From Ifrita kowaldi (Eukaryota; Chordata; Aves; Passeriformes; Cinclosomatidae), in contig VZRS01006725.1 of NCBI GenBank assembly GCA_013398055.1, forward strand, positions 114,671 to 178,670: 64,000 nt of DNA. The letters are read 5' to 3'. A program made the translations under genes and the position numbers. The notes below the pieces were generated by a model. That model saw nothing but the letters and a program-made list of their open reading frames with translations, was not told where the DNA came from and ran no database searches. Of this stretch, positions 1-14,406 are shown in pieces (the first letter of the stretch is position 1; each line of letters starts with the position of its first letter).

Positions 1-3000
1 TGGCGTGAAATGTTGGCATCTTTTGCTGCTTTTATCTGTTCTAGCCACTACTTGGGACGGGGATGAATAATGGACAAGTGTTTGTTCTCTGTGCTTCTCT
101 GCTTTTCCTGATTTTCTTCCCAAGACAATTTTTTATGTCACTAATGATGGACTCACGTAAATGAAACTCTACTCTCTGTATAGGAATATATATATGTATA
201 TATATGTATAAAATATACATGGGAAGTAATAGTAGAGTCATCTTTATGTAAGTTTTTGCCTTTAAAGGTTTCATCTACTCCCTTCAGAGCCATCCGTCTT
301 TCTGAGATGGCAGATTTGTATGTCCTACCAGCACGGTATTCCAGGATTGTCCTTATTAAGTGTGTCAGGTTTTGCCATGCAGCCTGTGAGCCCCTGCACG
401 GTCACTCAGTAACCCTTTCAGTACCCTAGATGCTCCTTGTTCCTGATGTACTGTCTTTTCAATATGCACTTTGGAGATTTCAGCATGCTAGAAGGTAAAA
501 TTGCGGGCTATAGAAGCTCTTAAAAGTCAGATTTTGCCAACCACAGACTTGTCAAAGGCAAGTTTTTAAGCCTAATGAAGGAAGAGTAATGGGATCTTGA
601 ACCTCGCAGTGCTTTATATTAATTGCTTGCAAATGCTGACTGCTGGCAACTGTTCCACACTTGAAGCATAATGGACTGGGGAGGCCAAACTTGCATTCCT
701 GCAATGTAGCAGATTTTTATAAGGCAGTGAAAATAACTGCAGAGGACAGGGAAGTGTCTGTGCCCACCCAGTGAGGTTTGGGAGGTCTTCAGGAGAGCAG
801 CCTTGTACATAACCTCGTGTGTTACATACACTTAAATTCGCTCTTACTGCATTTTGCCATGAACTCCGAAGAGATGCAAGGTACAGAAAAAGAAGGTCCA
901 GTATTCCAGCACTTCTGCTGTTGGCTCTGAGAGCCATTTGTCTCAATTTGCCAGTGTAGTCATAGATGATACTCACACAAAATGCGTTAGTTCAAAAACC
1001 AGAGCAGATGAATGGAGTTAAAATTCTAGACTTTACTTACTCACAATATATTGTCTGTCTTTTTCAGGAGAAAAAAATAAAGATATATTAAAGACAGGGA
1101 AGCAGTGCTTATCTAGTCTGATAGATTAAAAACCATTGGGAGACGAGGCAGGGAAAGGCATGCCAAGCACAGGGAGTCCAAGAGCAACAGTTTGGCTTCA
1201 TTTGACTCTGTTTTGTTAGACAGTTTCCAAGTTTTCAACTGGCTTCATTAGGCTGAAATGGTTTATCTTGCTTTGTACATCTCGGCCTACTTTTAGCCTT
1301 TCTTTCTCTTTTCCTTTTACCCTGAAACTCATGTTCTCCTATAAGCAAAGTGAACATGCAGAAAGGGAAAGGCTAGCACTTTACAATGTCACTCTTTTGT
1401 CTTCCTGACTTTTTCCCAGCTCACAATGTTTTAGCATTTTGTCTGCAGAGACACGTTTGCAGGGTTTTTGCATATGAAGCCGCAGGAGTTTTTAAGAGCT
1501 GCTAATGGACAAGTTAAAACTAAACTAACAACTACTACGACTTCGGGGAATATCCTGTTTATGAAACATGTTTTTAGCATTTCCCTTTATTCACTGGGAA
1601 TCGTTAGGACATTGCACGTGTGTGTGTTCCAAAAAGCTGGTATTTACTTGTAGCCCTGTGCTGTGGGGATGATAATGAATGAGCAATTGGAGCTTCTAAT
1701 AAAAAGACTTGGGGGAAAGTACTAGGAACAGTGTGGTTTTAAGAAACAAAATTCCATTTTCTTGTACTGGTTGTTAGCAATGGATAATAAAAGAGGAATT
1801 CATCATCACACTACATTACATTAAACCTTGCTTCTCCCTTAGGTGTCAGCTCCCTGTAAATGGGTGGGATAATTACCAGAATGACTCACTGTGTTTTGGG
1901 TTCCAGCAGTGGAAGGTGAGGTGGTCACCACCACAAGCAGTTGAGGGATTGACTTTGGTGTCCCCAGCAGAGCTGAGGGAAGGTTTTCCAGTTTGAGAGG
2001 TGACTTATTTGGCTGAGGCCAATTCCTCCTTTGACAAATGTCCTCTGCTGCTGGATTGCTCTGAGGAAGGAGAGTGTTTAATAATACTGCACCAGGATTT
2101 TGGGAAGATGAGGAGGCTCGCAGGGTGCTCGTGCAGCGCTGGTCGTGGCAGGCTCTCTCCCACAAACATCACTCCACTGGCACTGAGAGGTGTCCGTGTC
2201 AATCAGCTCATCTTATTTTTATGAACAAAGCCTGACTTAGCCTCAGGCTCAAGATTCAAGGCAAGATTTCAATCAAAACATAGATCACAGTCATTTTTGT
2301 GGCCAGTCCACACCCTATGCTGTGACAGAGAAACTGTCTCTACCTATGGCATGGAGCATTCATAAAACACCTTAAAAGCATCCTGCAGACCAAGGCAGAC
2401 TGAATTGTGGCTCCTGCAGAACTGGCCAAAGATGGATCGAGACACTCTTGTCCTTGTCATCGTGCCCTGTGTACCCAGACCATTGCCCTAAAACAAGCTG
2501 GGTTGGCCCCAGGCTTACGTGACATATAAGTGTCCTCATAGATAACAGAAACTGATTGCAATAATTCTGTTTTTTAAACCATGGAGATCTGTTTTTTCTC
2601 CAAAAACACTTGCAAGATTTTTAAAAGTGGCTAGAAAATGTACGTGAAGTTATTTCTGCTTATACTGTTCCACACATAATCTCATACACAAATTAACTTT
2701 GAAAAGATCTGAGCATGTTTCGTTGTTTTACCTAAAATCTGTACTTAAAACCAAGAGGAAATGTTCCTTCCTTTTTGCATTTAGACAGAAACTAGGTAGG
2801 TTTTCACATAAGGCAAGAAAAATTATAATCCTAGCAGAGTGATTGAGATAAGCTCATTCACCCTAACTAAAATGTTGTCATTTTCAATAACTTTTCTTAT
2901 TCTGCATGAAGAAAATCATGTTGAAGTCTCAAAAAATTAAACGAAATTACAGTTGCATAATGAAGCTGAGCTCTTTATGGCTGGTAATAGAGGAGCAAGA

Positions 3001-6000
3001 ATTTAGAGTTTAGTAAATTCATAGTGGTTCGGAAATGTTATGACAGAAAGAGGGCAATGCAGAGACAATAACAGAAGAACTTTCCATCCTATGACTTTAT
3101 GCTGCTTATGAACAGATTGCAAGTTCTGGCACAATCTGAAGCAGAAAACATATCTGTTTTTCATTTTGCAATTATCAGAATGATCAGAGGCTCCTATTTT
3201 TGCAGATTTTTGCTGGGAGAATTCGGCTAAATTGCTCAGAAGCTGATCCCTGAGTGTTTTTATAATTGCATGCATATAAACACATCCAGTGGTGACAGCC
3301 CTTTGCTCAGGGAGCAGCCTCACCCAGATTCACCATGACAGGAGGACCTTCCCCACTAGGAAAGACCAGCAAAGTGTAGCTCAGAGCACTTCCACGGCTC
3401 ACTCCAAATTCCTGCAGAAGTCCTGGACCCCTCCCTGCCCCTGCCATTGAATTCAGGTGCCTCCTAAATGTGCTGCAGCCTAATCCAGATGCACTCTGAA
3501 ACACTGTACAGTGAGACTTATGCAATCCTCTCATCCTTTTTGGCTCAGAATTGGGCTGGAAGGCAGAAATACAGAGAATAATGGCAATGGAGCTTTTCTG
3601 AACAACAGGATATATATAAATTTGATTCTGGCAAGGAGTCGTGAGCTGTCAGGGTACAATTCACCACATTCCTGTATTTGTTTCAATTTGCTTATGCATA
3701 ATCTTGTCAAAGTGATTTTTTCCCGTTTCTGAGGCTGTTGCATGAATGGGAGCTTCAAAGTGGTGCTCACAGAAAGTCAAACACGACTCGGTGTGTTCCA
3801 TCTGGAAGCAGCAGCTCTAAGACACACAGAGGGGAAAATGGAAACAAATGAAAACATCCTTCAGAGACGATGTTTCTTCTGCATCAGGATCACTGGCTGT
3901 GTGATGCAAGGCATGATTTCTGAGATTTATTCACAGAGAACAGAGAGAGCTTTGATACTGAATATACACGGGCTACGTGATTTCAACACTTCAAGTGCAA
4001 GGGGAGCCATGTACTTGGATTGTTCTGTGGGGGTTTTTAATAAATTAGGGCTTCATTATACTAATAAGTATAGCAGATGCATGGGAGAAGGTGTCCTGTA
4101 ATGAATGTGGGAGGCTCTGCTGTACATAACTTAGCAGAGCATTTGAAATGCTCTTTGACTTTCCCTTTGTGGATGCTCAGCTGCTTAATGTCAGGTATTT
4201 TTATACTCACAAAACAAAGCAAGCTCCTCTGTAGTGCCTCTTGCCTTGTTGTTTCAGAGACTTGCAGCGTGACAGAAGGTTTCTTATTGATTGCTTTTGT
4301 CTTAGCTCCTTCCTAGAGCACTTATCACAACTTGGGGACCTCTGATTTCCATCGAGTACCACCAGTCCCCTCTGTGTCTGCTGAGTGGGCACCAGCCACT
4401 TCAGCCATCTCCATCCCTTTTCCTACAAGCTTTACAAAGATCAGACAGCAGTTCCCAAATCCTCCCTGCCCCAAGCAGAGAGAGCTGGGAGTTGCCATGA
4501 GCCTGAAAAGCACAGATGGTTTAATTCTCAGCATCTTGAGAACTTTTATAATATCATTGGGGCTAATAACAGACAAGACCTTTCATCCGGGAAAGACTTT
4601 CCCTAACTAGCTGCAATAGATAAAGTTCAGGACAAATAGGAAGAGGAGTTCTGCTTCACATCTTTCAGACTAGAAAATGTACATATATTTCATGTGTGAA
4701 ATTGTGCTGAACACAATTTCGGCATGTTTTGCTGTGCTGAGGCCTCTAGATGGGCTCAGGTTTTGGGAAAGTTGTGGGGTTTCCCTTTTTCCAAGGCACA
4801 GAGCATTTGTAAGCATCCTCTAGTAGGAAGGCAGTGTCATCTTCAGCTCCATATCACCCATTCCCAGACTGAAATACTGAGGTATTCAGCATTGTTGATA
4901 AGTCATTTCTCTTTTACTTCTTTCTTTGTACAGGTTCAAACAGTATTTACTGCTTCTCTAAACCAAGGTGCTCACAGGAAATCTAAACCTCTGCTGGGTT
5001 TTTTGCAGAGCATAAAACAATATCTGCAACAAACTTCTTCAGCATTACCTGCCTGAAAGCCTGGAAACAAGTCAGCCCCGGGGCTGACATGACAATTTCT
5101 CTGCATTCCTTCACCTGGAAGTTTCTCTGTATCTTTTCCATCTGACTGATTCGTGGCAGAGCTGCTCCCAAGGATAGTTTTTCCAGGCTATTTTTTGGCC
5201 CTTGTCAGCTGGCAGCTTCATAAGAAGCAGGACAGGCCTGGAGGGAGCAAAGGCTGAACCCCAAGTGGACAGGTAACCGGAGCTGGAAAAACAGGAGATG
5301 ATGGCATGGATGGTATTCCTCATCCAAAGCATTCAGTCACTATGTATGACAATCCTTTTCTTAAATCCCCCTGTTCCAAACCCAGCATCTTTTGTCCTGA
5401 CGCACGGGGCCTTCAGAGCCCTCCATTCCTGCTCTGATCATGGCTGGAATTGGTCTCTCTGGTGCCCATCAAAACTAAGGGATGTCCAAACATGAGAGAG
5501 GAAAGTGGTGATGCTGTTGGATGAGTGCCACTTATGATGAGGTATTTCAGAAATAGGTTCCTTGTGAGCAGGAGGCAGCACAGCCCTCCCTGTAGATGCA
5601 GGTGAGAGCTGGTACTAGAGCCAAGCCCAGCTCAGAGCTTGTGGCTTGGGAAAAAGTTTTGTCTAATGGGGGAAAAAAGCTGTAGCAATCAGCACTGCAA
5701 AGTGCTGACTGGAAGAATAAACATTAAAGAGATAAAGCAGACCAGAAGGCAAAAGCAATCAGATTTGTAAAAGAGAGCAGATTCTGATTTTATCTTATGG
5801 AAATAAATGCAATAAAAGCTTTCTAACTGGAGTTGTATAAAGTTGCAAATTTTTTTTATGCAATAGGAGAAAAATTGATGCCAGTGGTTCCTTTAATATT
5901 TTATGGAAATGCTTCAGCAAATAAATTGAAGTGTTTTTTTATTTGCAAACAGAAGGTAAATGGGACAACTGAAGCTTTTTTTTCTAAATATGTTTTTTTT

Positions 6001-6717
6001 CTATTAGATGGCTTCACCCTATGGTTGAGCAGCTTCTGCAAATAGTTTTTAGATACAATTTAAACATCATGAGCCAAGCTGTCCCTAATCATCCAGGACG
6101 GAATGTGTTAGGGGCTAGAAATGCTTGCTGGTGTTTCACCACAGAGCTGGACTGAGCTCCTGAGCATGGGCCATCACTCAGAGCTGATGGCCAGCACTCA
6201 GATCCTCTCTTGGTGTCACTAATGGGAACTGAAGTAGAATAAAAGTGCCAGAGGAACTGCAGCACATACAGGCATAGATGGCTTTTCCTTTGAAAAGCAA
6301 GGGAGCCAGCACAATGCATTAAAGCAGTCATCTCCTTTTATCTGATAGCAGGGAAAAAAATTAACCCAGCTAAAAATAGTCAGGGCATTTTGCCCTATGA
6401 TCTCTTTTCATCCTATGGATCAATATGCCCTGAGCTTGCATCCCATACATAAACAGCTTTCATGGGTGAGATGACCTTGCTATGCAATAGATGGATCTCT
6501 AATCAACAGACCGTGGTACAGTAGTGAGAGTAGGGTAGAAGGTAACTGAGTTTATAAATAACTGGATTCAATTAAATTCAAACTAAGATAAATCAGAAAA
6601 TGTTACTCCAAAACCTCAAGACTTAAACATCAAGAAGGCATTTCAGTGCCATGGGAGAACTTTGTTGATTGTAGAAGCATTTTACCAAAAATTGGCGGTT
6701 GTTCAGCAACTATTCAG
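1..6717. other. Non-coding single-copy DNA
   Basis: No recognisable exon, RNA gene or transposon was seen here. Open frames are short and have amino-acid compositions typical of chance translation. The stretch holds an AT microsatellite near 186-219. It also holds a good-looking splice-acceptor sequence ending at 4934 (long pyrimidine run then TACAG), but no matching donor or recognisable protein follows it. The reading as intron or intergenic DNA is inference from the absence of features. Confidence 0.6.
186..219. repeat. AT-rich TA/TGTA microsatellite
   Basis: Alternating TA dinucleotides interrupted by two TATG units, followed by AAATATACA. It is a short imperfect simple repeat of the kind that varies in length between individuals. 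No function is implied. Confidence 0.8.
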
Positions 6718-6777
6718 GATTTGGACTCCATGATCTTTGCGGGACCCTTCCAACTGAGGATATTCTGTGATTCTGTA
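6718..6777 (+). mobile_element. CR1 LINE 3'-tail fragment
   Basis: The segment has the order typical of the CR1 3' end: TTGGACTCCATGATCTTT, then GGGACCCTTCCAACTGAGG, then TATTCTGTGATTCTGT. The last part is the short terminal repeat that marks the CR1 3' terminus. Only about 60 bp remain, so the copy is severely 5'-truncated, as is usual for CR1. It lies in sense orientation on the plus strand. Several substitutions from the usual pattern suggest an old insertion. Confidence 0.8.
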
Positions 6778-8736
6778 ACTACTGAAGGAGGGGGACAGGA
6801 CATAAAAAAACGCCTTCCTTTCCAAATTTACCACTGACAGGTGGAAGCTGGAGGGGCAGGAGGAGCACACAGCACCCAGGGATTGTGAAGCAATGAGAAA
6901 CTTAGGGCTGGCCTTGAAACAACTCTTCACACTAAGTACCTGTGTTATTTTAATGTGCAAGGAAGGTTTGTAGAGTTTTTATCCCTAAAATTAGTAATAA
7001 CTGGGAGCATCTCTTTCTCTTTGGAGATCCATCTCTTGGTGGTTCTTTCATCAGTAAAATCCTGGGCATGGTGTCCCTGCTGAGTCATCAGAGGAGCACT
7101 GAGACTGCCATGCAGTATTTTGTACTTTGGTCATTTGGTTGTCTGCAAAGAGAGTCGTATTTGGTTTTAAAATTAAGAAAGAGTGATCTTATATATTTTG
7201 AGATTTTATTAAAAAAATGCAGGCTAGGTCCTAAATTAACAGAAAGATTAAACATTATTTTATTCCCTTGCTATTTTTATTTCTTCATAATTAGGAAATA
7301 ATTTGCTTTAGTAACTTTTTTTTTTTGTTCAAATAGTTCATAGGAGCTGTCAAGTTCTCTGTGTAAGAAACAGAGGGCAGATAGGATCAAGATGCTTGTG
7401 CTTGTGTGCAACGTGTGGGATACATAAAGGTACCTTCAGATAAAAACCCTTCATGCATTTTTTTCCTTCCTCTCTGCAAAACTGCAGCAAGTTATTGCAG
7501 CAAGTAAAAAGCATTTGAAGTGGGGAAAAAAACGAGTGTAATAAATACAAAAATTCTGCTGCAAGATGTGTTCAGTTCTAAATCAGATCTGGAGTATTCC
7601 AGGGCTGCTTTGTGAGGAAATACTGATGGTTGACAGAGGGAGATGTACTTCTCACACTGAGGCTGCCCCAGGGTGTACTGCAGAAATGGTCCCAGCGTCC
7701 GCAGTGCCATTGATGCTCCAGCATCCATCCCTGAGCTGAATTCCTGTGGTTTCCATGCTGCTGGAGAGTCACAAACTCCTTGTGATTCTCAGAGCATGAC
7801 CCAGCCTGCCTGGGGAGGGGGACTGATCATTAACCCAGGTCATTAGGATGGCCAATTCAGTCCAGTCTGATGGGTGTTCTGTCACACTTGCTTAATTTAA
7901 TTTCTGCCCTAATATAAACTTTTATTAAAACTTCAATTTACAATTTTCATATTAGTTTTAAGTACAGTTCAAGGAAAAGATGTAAAGAATTAGAATTAGG
8001 TGCAATCTTTCGTGTCCTGATTTGATTTCTGCCAACAGGAGAGTTGCAAAGGAGAAGAAACATCCGTGGAAGCACGGAATGCAAATTGCTCAGCACGCAC
8101 AGAGTCCTGACACAAGCTGGGTGTTAATTTATTTAAAGCTCATGATACTGTAATGAATTCAGGGTTTGCTTGGCTTTGAGGGAGAAACTGTGCATATATC
8201 AGGTAGCAGTAGGATATAACATTCAACTGCTTATTCTGGCCTCTGCTATTGTGGATGAAGCCCACGCTGCTTCTTCCTTCACCCTTGGAAAACAGCGGCA
8301 GAGCTCCTCAGGAGCGGGCTCAAATCCTTGTAGAGCTGTGTCCTGGAAGGAAGGAAAGAAGGAAGGAAGTCCATTATGGGGGTGAAACAGCATCCCTTCA
8401 CTGTCAGGCACACTGTGTCTGTTTGATTGGGTGAATGGCAAACTCAGAGGAGGAGAGGCTGAGCCATTTAAATTTTATACCCATATAAATTATAGATGGA
8501 AATCACTTCTGGAATAGGGAGAGTTACAATTGCCGTGTTCAGACCAGCCATTCGTATGGCAGCCGATGGTTGAGTTTTGTGAGATGGTGATCACTGGTAG
8601 TAGTCGCTAGTAATAATTTTATTTAAATTTCAGCAGTGGCCAGAGACTTCAGTTGAGCTCAGAGCCTCCATGGAAGTCTTTGCACAAACACCTGACAAGA
8701 GACCTTCGCAGCATTTGAGAGCAGGAGATAAGATTT
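6778..8736. other. Non-coding single-copy DNA
   Basis: No gene or transposon was recognised between the CR1 tail and the MIR-like remnant. The only distinctive element is a GGAA-type purine repeat at 8345-8369. Confidence 0.55.
8345..8369. repeat. (GGAA)n purine microsatellite
   Basis: About six GGAA/GAAA units in a row form an uninterrupted purine run. GGAA is the core bound by ETS-family factors, so such repeats can act as binding platforms. Here the array is short and any such role is speculation. Confidence 0.75.
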
Positions 8737-8815
8737 GTTATTATTCTCATTTCAGAGATTCAGAGAGATCAAGCAATTTGGGAAACGGCTCCTGGGAAGT
8801 CTGAGGCAGAGCACT
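8737..8815 (-). mobile_element. MIR-like ancient SINE remnant
   Basis: The order GTTATTATTCTCATTTCAGA, then a GAGAGATCAAGCAATTTG segment, then GGAAGTCTGAGGCAGAGCA matches the antisense of the MIR/CORE-SINE central region (ATTATTCCCATTTTACAGA, AGAGAGATTAAGTGACTTGCCC, AGTCTGGCAGAGC) as I know it. The copy is short and diverged, as expected of an element that amplified before the amniote radiation. It could also be a related ancient SINE or an L2/L3 tail sharing this module. The assignment rests on pattern recall and not on an alignment. Confidence 0.45.
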
Positions 8816-11800
8816 GCACTGCTGTTAGTAAGCATAGAGGAAATCCAGCTGACACTTTGTTGACTGCATTTGAACTATTCTGCCATTTTAAGTCATGCCT
8901 TTTCAACCTTTGCTTTTTGGAAATCTTTGGTGTTACAGTTCAATTAATGAGAAACTTCTCTTCAAGTCCCTTGACAACTTTTTTCCCATGTTTGCAAAGC
9001 TCCATATATATTAGTTCCTAACCACTGTTCAGAGACAACCTCCTCTTACTTCATATACCTGAGTTATGGTTTGGTTTTTTTCCTAGCATTATCTGTGAGT
9101 TCAGTCCATAAATACTGAAGTTTTCAACCCCAAGTCCATATAAGCAGAACAGGAGAATAATAAATATAACATTAAATTATGCATGGCATAATAGTGCACT
9201 TACCACTTTCATGTTCACCAAGTAAAGTAGAGGAAAACAATTTGTGTCTAAACAAGGGCAGCATTTTTTACATTGTGGAGGTCACTGGAACACATTGTTC
9301 TCATTAGATACACAGCAACCTCGGGAAGGAGTAGAATCCTAGATAAGCACAAGCAAATCTCTAATGGATAGTCTGGGAATGTGTCAGCTGATTTGTAAAA
9401 TGTAAATGTTTTATGAGTAATAGGGTTTTAAAGCTGATTTTGATTAATGAAATGCAATCTACTTATTCCTTCAGCAGTCAGCCTACAAACATCTAACCAA
9501 CCAATTAGTCTGTTTAGGTAAAGTATTAAATCTGCCTTTTGTTTAAAAATAGGGAAAAGAAAAACAGACCTGCTCTGGAAGGAATGTGCGGTAAGGAAAA
9601 AAACCTTCATTGGTGTGAATGACCTGATTAGAAAAGTGCAGTAATTATATAAAACTTTGCAAGACTTTGTAGTTCTAAACATACTGACAATTTCGATCTC
9701 AGAAGTTAAATTATTAAGTGGAAAAAATGGGGGCAAACAAAAATGATGTCTTTATATTTTGAAGACTTTTGCAGACCGAGGCAAGGGTGGTTTTGTGAAA
9801 TCAGCCAAGGTCATGAATTTCACAGCCAGTTTAGCCATCACTGAGGTAGACAAGGTCGGAAAGTCTAAGGAGTCCTTTCTTGTTTATGGGTTTAATTTGC
9901 ATCCGTGCCCTCAGTGCGATCAGTTATGGGTCTTGCACACTATAACATTTGTGAATTGGATTCCTGTGATGGTGCACTGGAGAAGATGCTTCCAACTAGA
10001 ACTTGCTGAAGGCCTTTGACAGAGAGGTTACCTGTGCGGAACCACTGGTTTTGATTGCTCATGGTATTCTCAGTGGGAAGCATTAAAATGGATTGGGCAG
10101 ATTTTGTTTGTTCTGGTTTTACCATTCTGCCTAGCTCTGTTTTATCTTGGCTGTCCCATTAAAACAAGCAGACTAATTCCAAACATGTTCAGCTCCAGCA
10201 TGTTCCCCTCACAGGCATCCAGTCACAAGACTGAACAGGTGATTAACACCTGTATTCAGTGCCTGAATAAACCACCTACCCTTGGGTTATAATATTTACA
10301 AACATCCATTAATAAATAAACAGTCTGAAGAGGTAATGCCACACCTTCTCCCTGTAGCCATGTCCATCAAATCTGGCAACTGGAGAGCAGAGATGCTTTA
10401 AAAGGCAGTCAAGATGATATCTTAGCAGGGTTAAGAGAAGGGAGAGTGGCAGACAGTTGGAGAAGGCAAATGGAGGCTCATCTCATTCCCAAGAACTCTA
10501 TAGTTATCTGAAATAATGCACTGGTTGAGCTGTTCCATTGCAGCCCATGACAGTGCCCTCTGAACCAGAGCTCGGAGAAGGGCCTGAGGTTGGAAAGGTC
10601 AGACAAATGCACAGGATCGTTCTTCAGCACTCAAACAGCATTGGAGCTGTTAAAGCACTTCAGAAAGGTTCTGTTTCATCTCATACGTGTTTGGCCACTG
10701 GTGATGAGTCGTAGTTCTCCTACTTCATTGAACTGTGGGTAAGTTTTTCTATCTGCATGACAGCTCTGCTGCAGAAGGAAGGCTCAGTCCTTCATCAGTG
10801 CTAGAGGCTTTTTCTGCTGAGAATTTTCTCTGATTCTATTTCACATCATCTCAAAAATAATCTGATTTTTTTTCTTAACAATATCTATTTTCTTTGTCAG
10901 TATTTTTTTTTCATATATGTTTCAGATCCATCTCTTTCCTCTGTCCTCCTATTTCCCATTAATTCTCACAATAACATGCATTGATTGTTCTGTTCTGGTA
11001 GTGCCAAGATCACCATGGCAGCGCATCAACTATTTCCCTTAGGAAAGGCATTACTTCTTCCAGGAAGAGAAGAAAATAGGAAAAAAGATATATTTTCATT
11101 ATATTTCTAAAACAGTCTAAATTATCTGCTTCAGTACATGTGTAGACAGTACAGTCAAACCTGTTTTCTCTTGTTTCAGAGATCTTCCATTATTGCACAT
11201 CTTGATCATTTCTTAAAGTGAAGAAACTCCTGCAAGAAAACATCACACAGAATCCCTCTATTTCTCCATTTTGTGTGCTCAGAAAGATCTGGTACATAAA
11301 CACCATTTCATCCTGAATCTGTACTAATCCACATATTATTAATATAAGTGTTTCCTCAATCCTGCTTAGGATGACTTTGGTAAAAGATCCTCTGGCTGTT
11401 ACTCAACATGCTTATTCTGCTAATATTTTCATGATTATCCAATTCTCTCTCTTTTGGATGAGAATTAGGATTTATTCTTCAACTACTCTGGAACCTTCTC
11501 ACCCTTTCAAATACCCCAGGGGGGTGTTTCATAATTCCGTTTCTGTTGCTCCATAGCTCTAGCTGTGAAAGCTCAGGCAAAGCTGCTTAGCAAATAAGTG
11601 AGCTCACTTTAGGGGAAAAAAAAAAGCTGGATTCACCAGGCTTTTATGTTTGACACATCAGTGCCACATGTCGTCTTGCTGGGGTCTCCAGTTCCTTGGC
11701 TTTCCTGCAGTGTCTGCATCAGCAAAAATATGTTGTCAACCAAAAAGTGACACAAGCCACGGATCTTGCCCTTTGCTTTCTGTTGACGCATTTGTGAAGT

Positions 11801-14354
11801 CTTTTAGTGGGGTTTGTTATGTTTGTCGTGAGATGCGTTTAGCACTTCCCCTGTTTAATACCCTCTGAGCATTCAAAAGACAGCAGCTTTACATCAGGAG
11901 AGGTTTATAACAAGTACAAGCAGTGAAATGTTGCCATCTTTCCACAGCGGAGTGGCAAGTCCTTGAACCAGGACAACGCCTGGAAGTCATTAGTGGGGAT
12001 GGAAGTGGGAAAGCTGCTGGTTTCATTCCGAGCTTTCTGGCACGATGATATTACAAAGCCTCTGGCCACTGCCCCAACAACCTACAGTGTTTTGGCATTT
12101 TTATGGTCAAACAGAGCAACTGATGCTGCCCAGAAACGCAGTGTCATCCTGTGCACATACAGAAATATTGGAATCCCAAGAATATACATGGAAACACAGA
12201 ACAATCAGGGTCCATATGAAAACTGAATCCCAGCCAGCACACCTTGGTTGGTGGAGATCCCATCTGAAACATGGGGATGAAAGAGCCTCCACTGTGAGGC
12301 CACAGTTAGTTCATGTTGCTGCTTCATCACTAAAACTGCTGAACACATTCATCACTGGGACACATTTGTTTTAAAAAATGGACAAATGCTTTTTGCCGTG
12401 ACACCGTTAGCCCATTTTCAAAAGTCAAAATGGTTGTACATTCTGTTAATGTGTTACTGGAATAAAATCATGCTGCACATTTAGGGCTGGCTTATGTGGA
12501 GAGCAGCCAATACTTGTAGCATTGATTACGAGGTCTGTGCCTAAGTAGTTCTCTTCCTGATTTATGAGCCAGGCATTATCATTCATTGAGTGACAGAGCA
12601 AGCTACTAGGTTTGTTAATTGGACAATAAACCACACTTTCATTCTCCTCTTCCAGTGTTTTTCATTAAAAAGAGACATATCTAACATTTAATGAAATGCT
12701 TAAATAAATACATGGATACAGAAGTGGTGAATATAAACCCTTTGCTTGCTTCAAGTGTAGTGTACAGTGTATTTATTAATTAGTCTGGCAAAGTGTAATT
12801 AAAGGGCGGTAAACTCCGTGAGGAAGTTAACCAGCCTTGTAATAAATACCAATTTATAGGTACAGTAGGTCAGCTGGCATTAAGTAAAGAGGTAACCTGC
12901 ATAGAAACTCATCTTTAGCAAGGAGACAATATAAATAAGTTATCATCATGAAAAATACAGCTGACCTTGCAGATTCAAAGGCAGCAGATTGCAATGTTTT
13001 CACAAGTTCATGTAGTTTTTTATCTCCTAGCAACTGTATGTCATTTACATATTTTACCACATCAAACATCTTTAAGAGATTTCCTGATGGCTGGTGTTGG
13101 AAAAGAGTCATTGTAGTGTTGTTCCTGGAAGACTGTTGTTTTTCATAACTGTGCTTAATGTCTTTATGGGAGGCTCTGACGTGACATAAAAGGCTTCAGT
13201 CTAGGAATTTGATATTACAAGCACTTTCAGATTGTTTTTTGTGGTGTTTACAAAAACACCAGGGTCCGAGTTCAAGAAGTGGCACATCTACAGCTGACAT
13301 CTGTCTGGGAAACACCAGTATAAAGTACACACGTATATATAAACAAAATTATATATCCACTTCCTATATTAAAAAAAAAGAGTGCAAGAATTTTCTTCAT
13401 TAAGATTTTTCCTCATTAGTTCTGCTCATTAATTGTCTTATGGCTGCTTCAATTAACACATGAGGCTCCCAGCAATGGCAAGGGAAGGAGTCTGGGGCCG
13501 TGCTCTGGCACATTGAGTAATGTTTCTGCCTGAAGGGTCAGACATGAATTTGAACGTTATTATTTGTACAGAAAATCTTCTGTTCTTGTACCACTAATGG
13601 TAGTAGGTGGTGAAATTGCAGAAACCAGGACAAACCCCAGGAAAATACTGGATGTAGAAGTAGGAGCAAAGTACATGAGGAGGACTGATAGTTTGGTGTT
13701 GTATCACCTGTCCAGTCTTCCCTTTGCTGTAGGTAGGAAGCAGAATGACTCCTTACAGGATCTGAGCTGCTGTGGTGAAGCAAGGTCAGGATCGAACCTC
13801 TCTCACTGGAGCACATTAAAAACCATCTGAGTTCATTTGAGCCTCTTCAGCTGAGCCCATGAAATCACAAGCACTCTGCTCATTTGGAGATAAATCTGAC
13901 ACAAGCGGCACTCAATGGCCAAAACTCAACTTTGCTCACAAAGAAATGTTAAGGAATTTGAAAGCAGATCTTGTGTTTCCAGAAGTTTTTCTGATGGCTG
14001 AGGGCTGTAATCCTGGGCAAAGGGAACAGGAAAGGGAAGACACCCACCAGTAGCAAAGCTGGGTGGTATCACCTGCAGTAGAGAGCCAAGGACACAACTC
14101 GGGGTTCAGCTTCACGGAGTGAAATGCAGGCATTTAAATGCTGAGCTCTGGCTTTTTTCTCACTGGAAAGCTGGGCTGTCCTGCTGGAAATCACCCCAGG
14201 CTGATTTGCTGGCACAGTCTATCAGAATCACTCCTCACGGGCTCTGTAACCTAACAGTGAGCCCACGATGTGAGCATGGCACCTGTTCTGCCATTAGGAG
14301 TTCAGCTGTGGTTGCTATAAATCACTCTTCGGCCCCACCAATTTTCTATCAATG

Positions 14355-14406
14355 TAATTGATTGTGTGCTCGTTTCTCTCTCCCAGCAATTCCGTGTAAT
14401 CAATTA
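14355..14406. promoter_or_regulatory. Inverted pair of homeodomain-type motifs (candidate)
   Basis: TAATTGATT at 14355-14363 is matched by its exact reverse complement AATCAATTA at 14398-14406, with a 34-bp spacer. TAATTG/CAATTA is the core recognised by many homeodomain proteins. The surrounding 14.3-14.5 kb is unique, AT-rich sequence. An enhancer role is inference only, because 9-bp AT-rich inverted pairs also arise by chance. Confidence 0.25.

Noticed and set aside
4724..5056. 110-codon frame containing a good acceptor-like site ending at 4934
   Set aside because: The pyrimidine-rich TACAG site is attractive, but the downstream peptide is unrecognised and no donor or partner exon is visible.
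13770..13810. tRNA T-arm-like GGTTCGATCC on the minus strand
   Set aside because: The stem bases around it do not pair and no anticodon or D-arm can be laid out upstream.
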